A stretch of 64,000 bases of DNA from JALYRV01 sp036675475 (GTDB lineage Bacteria > Acidobacteriota > Vicinamibacteria > Vicinamibacterales > SCN-69-37), in the NCBI GenBank assembly GCA_036675475.1, contig JAKFEY010000099.1:32612-96611 (forward strand), given 5' to 3'. Each line of letters opens with the position of its first letter. Position 1 is the first letter of the stretch. The notes beneath the pieces were generated by a model. It saw only the letters and a program-made list of their open reading frames with translations. It had not been told where the DNA came from and made no database searches. The translations under genes and the position numbers were made by a program. Shown here one piece after another: positions 50,023 to 57,475 of the stretch.

Positions 50023-51053
50023 GTGTTTCCGCCCTTTGGCGGCAGCATCGGCGAGGGATAGAGATAGCACTTGACGGCCCGCTCGCCGCGTTCGCCGAGC
50101 ACCGCGTCGCCCGGCCGCGCCTTGTCGCACGGCTCGAAGCGATCCGGGCAGCGCGGCGCGAACGTGCAGCCCGGCGGCAGGTTGCCGAGCGGCGGCACGA
50201 CCCCGGGAATGGCATTCAGATGGCGGCCCTGCTCGCGCCCGGGCATCGACCCGAGCAACCCGCGCGTGTACGGGTGCAGCGGATCCGCGAACAGCTCGGC
50301 GACCGGCGCCTGCTCGACGATGCGGCCGGCGTACATGACGGCGACACGATCCGCGGTTTCGGCCACTACGCCCAGATCGTGCGTGATCAGCAGCAGCGCC
50401 AGGCCGAAACGATCCTTCATTTCGCGCAGCAGGTCGAGAATTTCGGCCTGCACGGTGACGTCGAGCGCGGTGGTGGGCTCGTCGGCGATGAGCAGGGCGG
50501 GGTTGCACGCGAGCGCGAGGGCAATCAGCGCGCGCTGCCGCTGGCCGCCTGAGAGTTGATGCGGGTAGTCGCGCAGGCGGCGCTCCGGATCCGGAAGGCG
50601 CACGGCCTCGAGCAGCTCCGCCGCCTTCTGCCGGGCGGCCGCGCCGGTGGCGATGCCGTGCGCGGCGAGCGTTTCGACGAGCTGCGATCCAATCGTGAAC
50701 ACGGGATTGAGCGCGGTCATCGGCTCCTGGAAGACGAAGCCGATTTCGGCGCCGCGAAGCCGGCGCAGTTCCGCCTCACGCAGGCCGGTGAGCGATCGGC
50801 CGTTGAACGTCACCGCGCCGGCGGCGACGCGGCCCGGCGGCGGCACGAGGCCGATGACGGCCAGCGCGCTCATCGATTTGCCGCTTCCCGACTCGCCGAC
50901 CAGGCCGAGCGTCTCGCCCCGTTCGATGTGGAACGTCACATCGTCGACGGCGCGCAGCGCGCCTTTCGGCGATGGGAACTCGACGGTCAGGCCGTCAATC
51001 GCGAGCAGGGGACGATCGGCGGACTGAGCCGCGTTGTCAGACGAGGAGTTCAT
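50019..51053 (-). CDS. Oligopeptide-type ABC transporter ATP-binding protein (OppD/DppD-like)
   Basis: This 344-residue ATPase has Walker A GESGSGKSM, an FVFQEPMTALNPVFTIG Q-loop region, signature LSGGQRQRALIALAL, Walker B LLIADEPTTALD and the C-terminal oligopeptide motif with GCTFAPRCP, which carries a pair of cysteines that in related proteins bind an Fe-S cluster or zinc. Its ATG lies within the 3' end of the methylmalonyl-CoA mutase gene (17-nt overlap) on the same strand. Confidence 0.94.
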   Translation of the reverse strand: MNSSSDNAAQSADRPLLAIDGLTVEFPSPKGALRAVDDVTFHIERGETLGLVGESGSGKSMSALAVIGLVPPPGRVAAGAVTFNGRSLTGLREAELRRLRGAEIGFVFQEPMTALNPVFTIGSQLVETLAAHGIATGAAARQKAAELLEAVRLPDPERRLRDYPHQLSGGQRQRALIALALACNPALLIADEPTTALDVTVQAEILDLLREMKDRFGLALLLITHDLGVVAETADRVAVMYAGRIVEQAPVAELFADPLHPYTRGLLGSMPGREQGRHLNAIPGVVPPLGNLPPGCTFAPRCPDRFEPCDKARPGDAVLGERGERAVKCYLYPSPMLPPKGGNT

Positions 51054-52587
51054 GGTGCTCCCCGAAGACGCCGCGCAGCGTGTCTGAAATTTCGCCGAGC
51101 GTGGCACGCGCCTCGACGGCCGCAATGATGGGCGGCACCAGGTTGCCGCCGCCCGACGCCGCGCCCTCGACCGCGTCGAGAGCCGCGCGCCAGGCAGACG
51201 CGTCCCTGGAGGCGCGAACCGCGCGCACGCGCGCCACCTGACCGGGCTCGACCTCGGGATCGAGCTGCAGCAGCGGAATGGGCTCGTGCCCCTCGGTGAC
51301 GAAGGCATTGACGCCGACCACCTGCGACGCGCCGCTGTCGATGGCCTGCTGCGCCGTGTACGCGGCGTCCTGGATCTGGCGCTGGACGAGCCCGGCTTCC
51401 ACTGCCTTCAGCGTGCCGCCCGCCTTTCCGATGGCGTCGAGCAGCGCCTCGGCGCCCTGCTCGATGGCCGCGGTACGCCGTTCGATTTCCCAGGATCCGC
51501 CCGTGGGATCGACGGTGTTCGCCACGCCCGATTCCGACGCGATGATCTGCTGCGTGCGCAGCGCGATGCGCGCCGATTCTTCCGTCGGCAGCGCCAGCGC
51601 CTCGTCGCGGCCGTTGCAGTGCAGCGACTGCGTGCCGCCGAGCACGGCCGCCAGCGCCTGCAGCGCCACGCGCACGATGTTGTTGTCGGGCTGTTGCGCG
51701 GTGAGGGTGCTGCCGCCGGTCTGCGTGTGAAACCGCATCTGCAGCGCGCGCGGCTCGGTGGCGCCGAACCGTTCGCGCATCACCCGCGCCCACAGGCGGC
51801 GGGCGGCGCGAAACTTCGCGATCTCCTCGAGGAAGTCGTTGTGCGCGGCAAAAAAGAACGACAGCCGCTGGCCGAACGCGTTGACGTCGAGCCCCGCGCT
51901 CTGCGCCGCCTCGACGTACGCGATCGCGTTGGCAAGCGTGAATCCCACTTCCTGCACGGCCGTCGCGCCCGCCTCGCGAATGTGGTACCCGCTGATGGAA
52001 ATGGTGTTCCAGTTGGGCAGCTCGCGCTCGCACCACGCGAAGATGTCGGTGACGATGCGCAGCGAATGGCGGGGCGGGAAAATGTACGTGCCGCGGGCGA
52101 TGTATTCCTTCAGGATGTCGTTCTGGATCGTGCCCGAGAGCGACGCGAGCGCCACGCCACGGCGCTTCGCGACGGCGACGTAGAGCGCCAGCAGGATGAT
52201 GGCCGTCGAGTTGATGGTCATCGACGTCGACACGCGATCGAGCGGAATGGCGTCGAAGAGCGCCTCCATGTCGTCGATCGAGTCGATGGCCACCCCCACG
52301 CGGCCCACTTCGCCCGCCGACATGGCGTGGTCCGAGTCGTATCCCATCTGCGTCGGCAGATCGAACGCAACACTCAGGCCGCTGACGCCGCGGTCGAGCA
52401 GGTAGCGGTAGCGCCGGTTGGACTCGGCCGCCGTGCCAAACCCGGCGTACTGCCGCATCGTCCACAGGCGCCCGCGGTACATGGTCGGCTGGATGCCGCG
52501 GGTGAACGGGTACGCGCCGGGACGCTCGAGGGCGGGATCTGGCTCGGCCGGAAGATCGGCCTCGATGGCGAAGAAACGTTCCGGCAC
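51037..52587 (-). CDS. Methylmalonyl-CoA mutase large-subunit-type protein
   Basis: This 516-residue protein has the catalytic barrel of the mutase family: YPFTRGIQPTMYRGRLWTMRQ (shown in part as RGIQPTMYRGR), SVAFDLPTQMGYDSDH, ISISGYHIREAGA and RFHTQTGGSTLTAQQPDNN. The cobalamin-binding domain is missing, as in MeaA/Icm or split-subunit mutases, so a separate B12 subunit is needed; none lies in the window. It rearranges methylmalonyl-CoA, isobutyryl-CoA or ethylmalonyl-CoA; the substrate is not decided here. The start is GTG, with TAGAAT 6 nt upstream. Confidence 0.94.
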   Translation of the reverse strand: MPERFFAIEADLPAEPDPALERPGAYPFTRGIQPTMYRGRLWTMRQYAGFGTAAESNRRYRYLLDRGVSGLSVAFDLPTQMGYDSDHAMSAGEVGRVGVAIDSIDDMEALFDAIPLDRVSTSMTINSTAIILLALYVAVAKRRGVALASLSGTIQNDILKEYIARGTYIFPPRHSLRIVTDIFAWCERELPNWNTISISGYHIREAGATAVQEVGFTLANAIAYVEAAQSAGLDVNAFGQRLSFFFAAHNDFLEEIAKFRAARRLWARVMRERFGATEPRALQMRFHTQTGGSTLTAQQPDNNIVRVALQALAAVLGGTQSLHCNGRDEALALPTEESARIALRTQQIIASESGVANTVDPTGGSWEIERRTAAIEQGAEALLDAIGKAGGTLKAVEAGLVQRQIQDAAYTAQQAIDSGASQVVGVNAFVTEGHEPIPLLQLDPEVEPGQVARVRAVRASRDASAWRAALDAVEGAASGGGNLVPPIIAAVEARATLGEISDTLRGVFGEHHELLV

Positions 52588-52593
52588 GTCAAA

Positions 52594-52599
52594 ATTCTA
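52594..52599 (-). promoter_or_regulatory. Candidate -10 box, mutase gene
   Basis: TAGAAT on the minus strand lies 6 nt before the GTG start. The same hexamer and spacing precede glgC (57333-57338). Confidence 0.45.
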
Positions 52600-52776
52600 T
52601 AGCGGGTTGGCCTGTACGGCCCGTGGTACAATGCCCGCAGTTCCCGTTTCCGCAGCTCACGCTCACCATGGACATCAGTGCATGTGCGTTCGCCGCCCGC
52701 TTCGCCCCCCAAGAAACGAGCAGGCCTGTTGACGCGTGCATATCAGCGCCCGGTTTCCCGGACCGGACGCGCCAAG

Positions 52777-52840
52777 GACGTGACCTGACATGACCTGTCA
52801 TGCTGGCGCCGGAGGCGCACAGGTCATGTCAGGTCAGGTC
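52777..52840. repeat. 21-bp inverted repeat in divergent gap
   Basis: Arms 52777-52797 and 52820-52840 match in 20 of 21 positions; the core is ACCTGACATGACCTG. The 22-nt spacer has its own GCGCC/GGCGC palindrome. It lies between the mutase gene and a small ORF, 9 nt before that ORF's ribosome site. Confidence 0.85.
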
Positions 52841-52862
52841 CGCCCAAGAAGGAGGCCACTGC

Positions 52863-53171
52863 ATGGATGACGTCACGAACCGGTTGGCCCGGGAGATGGC
52901 TGATGCCATTGCCGCCGCCGTTGCCGATGATCAGCGGGTTGAAGCATGCCGCGAGAAGGCCCGCGCCGCCGGCTACGAAATGCGTGTGACGCTCGAGGCC
53001 GTGGTCGGCTTCGCCGGCCGCACCCGGCCGGGCACGCAGCCGCGCCAGGCCAAGTCGCGCCAGCGCGCCGCGCAGACGCAATCGATGGAGATCAGCGCCA
53101 ACGATCGCCGCTTCCTGCGCTCGCTGCGCATCGCGGCCGACGGCGAACCCACAGAAAAACAGGTCGAATGA
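52863..53171 (+). CDS. Small hypothetical helical protein
   Basis: This 102-residue protein is charged and probably mostly helical. Residues 1-45 are Ala-rich, then a Gln/Arg-rich segment around 60-75, and a final NDRRFLRSLRIAADG. It has no signal peptide and no recognised domain. The start is set by AAGGAGG at 52849-52855, 7 nt before the ATG, one of the best ribosome sites in the window. It ends at a convergent-junction repeat. A DNA- or nucleoid-associated role is only a guess. Confidence 0.75.
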   Translation: MDDVTNRLAREMADAIAAAVADDQRVEACREKARAAGYEMRVTLEAVVGFAGRTRPGTQPRQAKSRQRAAQTQSMEISANDRRFLRSLRIAADGEPTEKQVE

Positions 53172-53178
53172 ATTCAGG

Positions 53179-53203
53179 GTTGGTGAGTTAAGAGTCAAGA
53201 ATT
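53179..53203 (+). repeat. Convergent-junction repeat, copy 4
   Basis: GGTGAGTTAAGAGTCAAG, two changes from copies 2 and 3. It begins 7 nt after the stop of the small gene and supplies the TGA of gpmI (53195-53197). Confidence 0.8.
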
Positions 53204-54742
53204 GGTGCGCAGATCGCGGCCCGTCATGCCTTCGCTCAACGGAAGGCCGAGCAGGCCGAGCATCGTCGGCGCCACATCACACAGGGCCCCGTCGCCAAGC
53301 GGCGGGGCCGTTTCTTCGAAATCCACAAGCATCACCGGCACGAGATTCGACGTGTGCGCCGTGTGCGGCGCGTTGAGCTCGTAATCCCACATCTGTTCGG
53401 CGTTGCCGTGATCGGCGGTGACGATCAGCCGTCCGCCCGCCGCGCGCATCGCGGCCGCCATGCGGCCGAGGCATGTGTCGAGCGTTTCGACGGCCGCAAC
53501 CGTGGCCTCGATGCTGCCCGTGTGGCCCACCATGTCGGCGTTGGCGAAGTTGCAGATGATCACCTGATGCGCGCGCCGCTCGACGTCGTCGACGAACGCG
53601 TCGGCGATGCCGTGCGCGCTCATCGCCGGCTGCAGATCGTAGGTGGCGACGTTCGGTGACGGCACGAGGATGCGTGCCTCGCCCGCGTACGGACGCTCCT
53701 CGCCGCAGTTGAAGAAGTACGTGACGTGCGCGTACTTCTCGGTTTCGGCGAGCCGCAGATTCGTGACGCCTTCGGCCGCCAGGACCTCCGCCAGGCTGCC
53801 CGACAGCGACTGCGGCTCGAAGATCACCGGCAGCCCGTAGGTCGCGTCGTAGCGCGTCATCGTCGTGAGCGCCACCGAGGGCCACGCCTTTCGCGTAAAG
53901 CCGCTGAAATCCTTGAAGCTCAGGGCCTGCGTGAGCTGGCGGGCGCGGTCAGCGCGGTAGTTGAAGAAGATGACGACGTCGCCGTCACGGATCAAGCCGA
54001 TCGGGGCGCCATCGGATCCGGTGCATACAATCGGCTCGAGGAACTCGTCGGTGACACCGCGCGCGTATGAGGCTTCCACGGCTGCCAGCGGATCGCCGGT
54101 GCGCTCGCCGTCGCCGAGCACCATGGCGTTGTAGCCCTTCTCGGTCCGTTCCCAGCGCTTGTCGCGGTCCATCGCGTAGTAGCGGCCGACGACGGTCGCG
54201 AGCCGGCCGGCACCGGTCCGGTCGAACACCTCGTGCAGCGCCGGGAGATACCGGCGTGTGCCCGTGGGCGATGCGTCGCGCCCGTCGGTAATCGCATGCA
54301 CGAAGACGCGCGAGAGGCCGCGTGCCGCCGCCAGCTCGAGCAGGGCGTACAGATGCCGCTGATGGCTGTGCACGCCGCCGTCCGACAGCAGGCCGACAAG
54401 ATGCAGCGCACGCGATCCTGTTGCCGCAGCCTCGAGGGCCGCGGTCAGCGTGGCGCTCGCCCCAAGTTTGCCCGCGCCGATGGCGTGATCGATCCTCGTC
54501 AGATCCTGATAGACCACGCGTCCGGCGCCCATGTTCATGTGGCCGACTTCCGAATTACCCATCTGGCCGCCGGGCAGGCCCACGGCTTCGCCCGAGGCTT
54601 TGAGGCGCGCGATGGGAAAGCGCGCGGCCAGCTCGTCGTACACGGGTTTGCGCGCCATGGCGATGGCGTTCTTGTCGCGATCCTCGCGGATGCCCCAGCC
54701 GTCGAGAACAATCAGGGCGAGCGGGCGGGAAGGCCTGGTCAC
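53195..54742 (-). CDS. gpmI: 2,3-bisphosphoglycerate-independent phosphoglycerate mutase
   Basis: This 515-residue Mn-dependent enzyme interconverts 3- and 2-phosphoglycerate. The nucleophile is Ser64 in MGNSEVGHMN; metal residues are visible in LDGWG, TDGRDASPTG, NFANADMVGHTG and TADHGNAEQM. Its GTG start overlaps the TGA of eno by 4 nt. The last codons and stop lie in a repeated sequence also found at other convergent gene ends. It is the final gene of glgC-eno-gpmI. Confidence 0.96.
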   Translation of the reverse strand: MTRPSRPLALIVLDGWGIREDRDKNAIAMARKPVYDELAARFPIARLKASGEAVGLPGGQMGNSEVGHMNMGAGRVVYQDLTRIDHAIGAGKLGASATLTAALEAAATGSRALHLVGLLSDGGVHSHQRHLYALLELAAARGLSRVFVHAITDGRDASPTGTRRYLPALHEVFDRTGAGRLATVVGRYYAMDRDKRWERTEKGYNAMVLGDGERTGDPLAAVEASYARGVTDEFLEPIVCTGSDGAPIGLIRDGDVVIFFNYRADRARQLTQALSFKDFSGFTRKAWPSVALTTMTRYDATYGLPVIFEPQSLSGSLAEVLAAEGVTNLRLAETEKYAHVTYFFNCGEERPYAGEARILVPSPNVATYDLQPAMSAHGIADAFVDDVERRAHQVIICNFANADMVGHTGSIEATVAAVETLDTCLGRMAAAMRAAGGRLIVTADHGNAEQMWDYELNAPHTAHTSNLVPVMLVDFEETAPPLGDGALCDVAPTMLGLLGLPLSEGMTGRDLRTNS

Positions 54743-56049
54743 CGCAGCGGCTTCAGCGCGGCGCGGCCCGCAAAGCGCGCCGACGTGCCGAGCGACTCCT
54801 CGATGCGCAGCAGCTGGTTGTATTTCGCGACGCGATCCGACCGGCTGGCCGATCCCGTCTTGATCTGGCCGGCGCCTGTGGCGACGGCGAGATCCGCGAT
54901 GGTCGTGTCTTCGGTCTCGCCCGAGCGGTGCGAGATCACCGACGCGTAGCCGGCTGCGCGCGCCATGTCGACGGCGTCGAGCGTTTCGCTGACGGTGCCG
55001 ATCTGATTGAGTTTCACGAGCAGCGCGTTCCCCACATTTTCGCGGATGCCGCGCTCGAGGATCGACGGGTTGGTGACGAACACATCGTCGCCGACCAGCT
55101 GCACGGCGCCGCCGAGTGACGCGGTGAGCGCTTTCCATCCGGGCCAGTCGCCTTCGGCCAGGCCGTCTTCGATGGAGATGATGGGATAGCTGCGCTGCCA
55201 CTCGTCGTACATGCCGATCATCTCGTCGGACGACTTCCTGCCCTCGCCCGACTTCTTGAGGTCGTAGACGCCGCTGGCCTCGTCGAAAAATTCGCTGGCC
55301 GCGACATCGAGCGCGAGATACACATCCTTGCCGGGTGTGTAGCCTGCTTTCTCCACCGCCTTGATTACGAGCTCGAGCGCCTCGCGGTTGGAGCTGAGGT
55401 TTGGCGCGAAGCCGCCCTCGTCGCCGACGCCGGTGGCGAGGCCGCGCGCCTTGAGCAGGCCGCGCAGGGCGTGAAACGTTTCGACGCCCGCGCGCAGCGC
55501 TTCCGAGAACGACGGCGCGCCCGCGGGCATCACCATGAACTCCTGGAAGTCGACGTTGGTGTCGGCGTGCGCGCCGCCGTTGAGGATATTCATCATCGGA
55601 ACGGGCAGCGTTCCGGTCGCATCCGCGCGGACGCCGGCCGGCACCAGGTCGGCCAGGCTTTCCCAGAGCGGGCGCCCTTCGTGCCGGGCGCGTGCGTGCG
55701 CCAGCGCCATCGACACGCCGAGGATCGCGTTGGCGCCGAGCCGGCCCTTGTTGGGCGTGCCGTCGAGGGCGGCCAGCCGCGTGTCGACGTCGCGCTGCAC
55801 GGCGCGCATGCCGGCCAGCGCCTGCGCGATCTCGCCGTTGACCGCGGCCACGGCCTTCGTCACGCCCTTGCCGTTCCACCGCGTCGTGTCGCCGTCGCGC
55901 AGCTCCAGCGCTTCGCGCTGGCCCGTCGAGGCGCCCGAGGGCACCGCCGCGCGGCCGGTGGCGCCGCCATCGAGCACGACCTCGACCTCCACCGTGGGAT
56001 TGCCGCGCGAGTCGAGCACCTGCCGCCCGTGTATGGATCGTATGGTCAT
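54739..56049 (-). CDS. eno: Enolase
   Basis: This 436-residue enzyme dehydrates 2-phosphoglycerate to phosphoenolpyruvate. It opens with IHGRQVLDSRGNPTVEVEV-like residues (in part DSRGNPTVE), has GASTGQREALELRD, the catalytic region KLNQIGTVSET, and the signature SHRSGETEDTTIADLAVA. Length is normal. It overlaps glgC by 4 nt upstream and gpmI by 4 nt downstream, so the two glycolytic enzymes that act one after the other are coupled. Confidence 0.97.
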   Translation of the reverse strand: MTIRSIHGRQVLDSRGNPTVEVEVVLDGGATGRAAVPSGASTGQREALELRDGDTTRWNGKGVTKAVAAVNGEIAQALAGMRAVQRDVDTRLAALDGTPNKGRLGANAILGVSMALAHARARHEGRPLWESLADLVPAGVRADATGTLPVPMMNILNGGAHADTNVDFQEFMVMPAGAPSFSEALRAGVETFHALRGLLKARGLATGVGDEGGFAPNLSSNREALELVIKAVEKAGYTPGKDVYLALDVAASEFFDEASGVYDLKKSGEGRKSSDEMIGMYDEWQRSYPIISIEDGLAEGDWPGWKALTASLGGAVQLVGDDVFVTNPSILERGIRENVGNALLVKLNQIGTVSETLDAVDMARAAGYASVISHRSGETEDTTIADLAVATGAGQIKTGSASRSDRVAKYNQLLRIEESLGTSARFAGRAALKPLR

Positions 56050-57326
56050 GAGTTCAATCGATCGACGTCGGTTTCAAGGGCGAGCGCTTCGTCGTCGAAG
56101 GGCCCGATAAACGGCTGATCGTCGTCGGTGACGACGACGACGCCGCGTTCGCTGACGGTGTGGCGCTTCGCGTCCTCGACGGCGTCGTAGCCGATCCAGG
56201 CGCCGCGCGGGACGAAGACTTCGCGGTCGATGATCGCGTTGCGGATGCGCGCGTGCCGTCCCACGCGCACGCCCGGCATGAGGATGCTGTTCTCGATCGT
56301 GCAGAAGCTGTGCACGCGCACGTTGGGCCCGAGCACGCTGCCGGCGACGTGGCTGCCCGAGATGATGCAGCCGCCGGAGATGATCGAGTCCACCGCCGTG
56401 CCGCGCCGCCGGGCGTCGGCAAACACGAACTTGGCGGGCGGCGCCTGCGGCTGATACGTGCGCAGCGGCCAGTCGGGATCGTACAAGTTGAACTGCGGGT
56501 TGACGCGGCACAGGTCCATGTTGGCTTCGTAGTACGCGTCGAGCGTGCCGATGTCGCGCCAGTACTGCGCGGCCTTCTTGTTCTCGTCGTGAAACCGGTG
56601 CGCGATGACCGCCCCCTCGCCGCCCTCGGCCACGAGCAGCGGCAGGATGTCGCGGCCGAAGTCGTGCGCCGTTTCACGCGCCGCGTCGTCCTCGAGGGCG
56701 CGCCGCAGCGTTTCGGTCTCGAACACGTAAATGCCCATCGAGGCGAGCACGGTAGACGCGCCGTCGAGCAGCGCCGGGTCCTTCGGCTTCTCGAGGAAGC
56801 CGACCACGCGGTTGTCGTCGTCCACGCGCACGATGCCGAAGCGGCTGGCCTCGGCCGCGGGAATCTCGAGCACGCCGAGCGTGGCTTTCGCGCCCCGATC
56901 AATGTGCGTGCGCAGCATCTTGCCGTAGTCCATCTTGTAGACGTGATCGCCCGACAGCACGATGACGTGGCGCGGGCGTTCCGGCAGGATGGAGTAGAGG
57001 TTCTGGTAGACGGCGTCGGCGGTGCCCTGATACCAGTGCTCGCCCACGCGCTTCTGCGGCGTGAGCACCTCGATGAATTCGCCCATCTCGTCCGACACGA
57101 CGTTCCAGCCCAGCCGGACGTGGCGGTTGAGCGACAGCGACTTGTACTGCGTGGCGATGAAGATGCGGCGGAGCCCGGAATTCACGCAGTTGCTGAGCGT
57201 GAAGTCGATGATGCGGTAGGGCCCGCCGAAATAGACGGCCGGTTTGGCCCGCTCGCGCGTCAAAGGGTAGAGGCGCTCGCCAACGCCGCCTGCCAGCACG
57301 ATTACGACGGCCTCGTCGAGAAACAC
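56046..57326 (-). CDS. glgC: Glucose-1-phosphate adenylyltransferase
   Basis: This 426-residue enzyme makes ADP-glucose from ATP and glucose-1-phosphate for glycogen synthesis. The N-terminal nucleotidyltransferase domain has VLAGGVGERLYPLTRERAKP and FGGPYRIIDFTLSN, both in part. The C-terminal left-handed beta-helix runs from about 300 with GCIISGSHVAGSVLGPNV-like hexapeptides. It is usually regulated by glycolytic intermediates, which makes its operon with eno and gpmI meaningful. Start is GTG, 6 nt after a TAGAAT box that lies in an inverted-repeat arm. Confidence 0.96.
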   Translation of the reverse strand: MFLDEAVVIVLAGGVGERLYPLTRERAKPAVYFGGPYRIIDFTLSNCVNSGLRRIFIATQYKSLSLNRHVRLGWNVVSDEMGEFIEVLTPQKRVGEHWYQGTADAVYQNLYSILPERPRHVIVLSGDHVYKMDYGKMLRTHIDRGAKATLGVLEIPAAEASRFGIVRVDDDNRVVGFLEKPKDPALLDGASTVLASMGIYVFETETLRRALEDDAARETAHDFGRDILPLLVAEGGEGAVIAHRFHDENKKAAQYWRDIGTLDAYYEANMDLCRVNPQFNLYDPDWPLRTYQPQAPPAKFVFADARRRGTAVDSIISGGCIISGSHVAGSVLGPNVRVHSFCTIENSILMPGVRVGRHARIRNAIIDREVFVPRGAWIGYDAVEDAKRHTVSERGVVVVTDDDQPFIGPFDDEALALETDVDRLNS

Positions 57327-57329
57327 AGA

Positions 57330-57406
57330 GAAATTCTACCCGGTTGAATATTCCCGGTCGGCCCAGATCGACGATGAACCGTGAATATTCAACCGGGTAG
57401 CATTTC
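57330..57406. repeat. Long inverted repeat at glgC promoter
   Basis: Arms 57330-57353 and 57383-57406 match in 23 of 24 positions, with a perfect 18-bp core (57336-57353 with 57383-57400: CTACCCGGTTGAATATTC). The left arm contains the candidate -10 box of glgC. Spacer is 29 nt. Confidence 0.9.
57333..57338 (-). promoter_or_regulatory. Candidate -10 box, glgC
   Basis: TAGAAT on the minus strand lies 6 nt before the glgC GTG. It is within the arm of the 57330-57406 inverted repeat, so cruciform formation or protein binding there could affect the operon. Confidence 0.45.
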
Positions 57407-57475
57407 CCGTGGCAGGTGGCCTATCATGTTTAGCTGGCAGAACGTTCCTCGGCCCTCGGCTCCCGGAGGTGCTCT

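Noticed and set aside
54743..55879. Upstream extension of the gpmI frame through eno
   Set aside because: It reads eno in another frame; the GTG at 54742 fits the family start and the 4-nt overlap.
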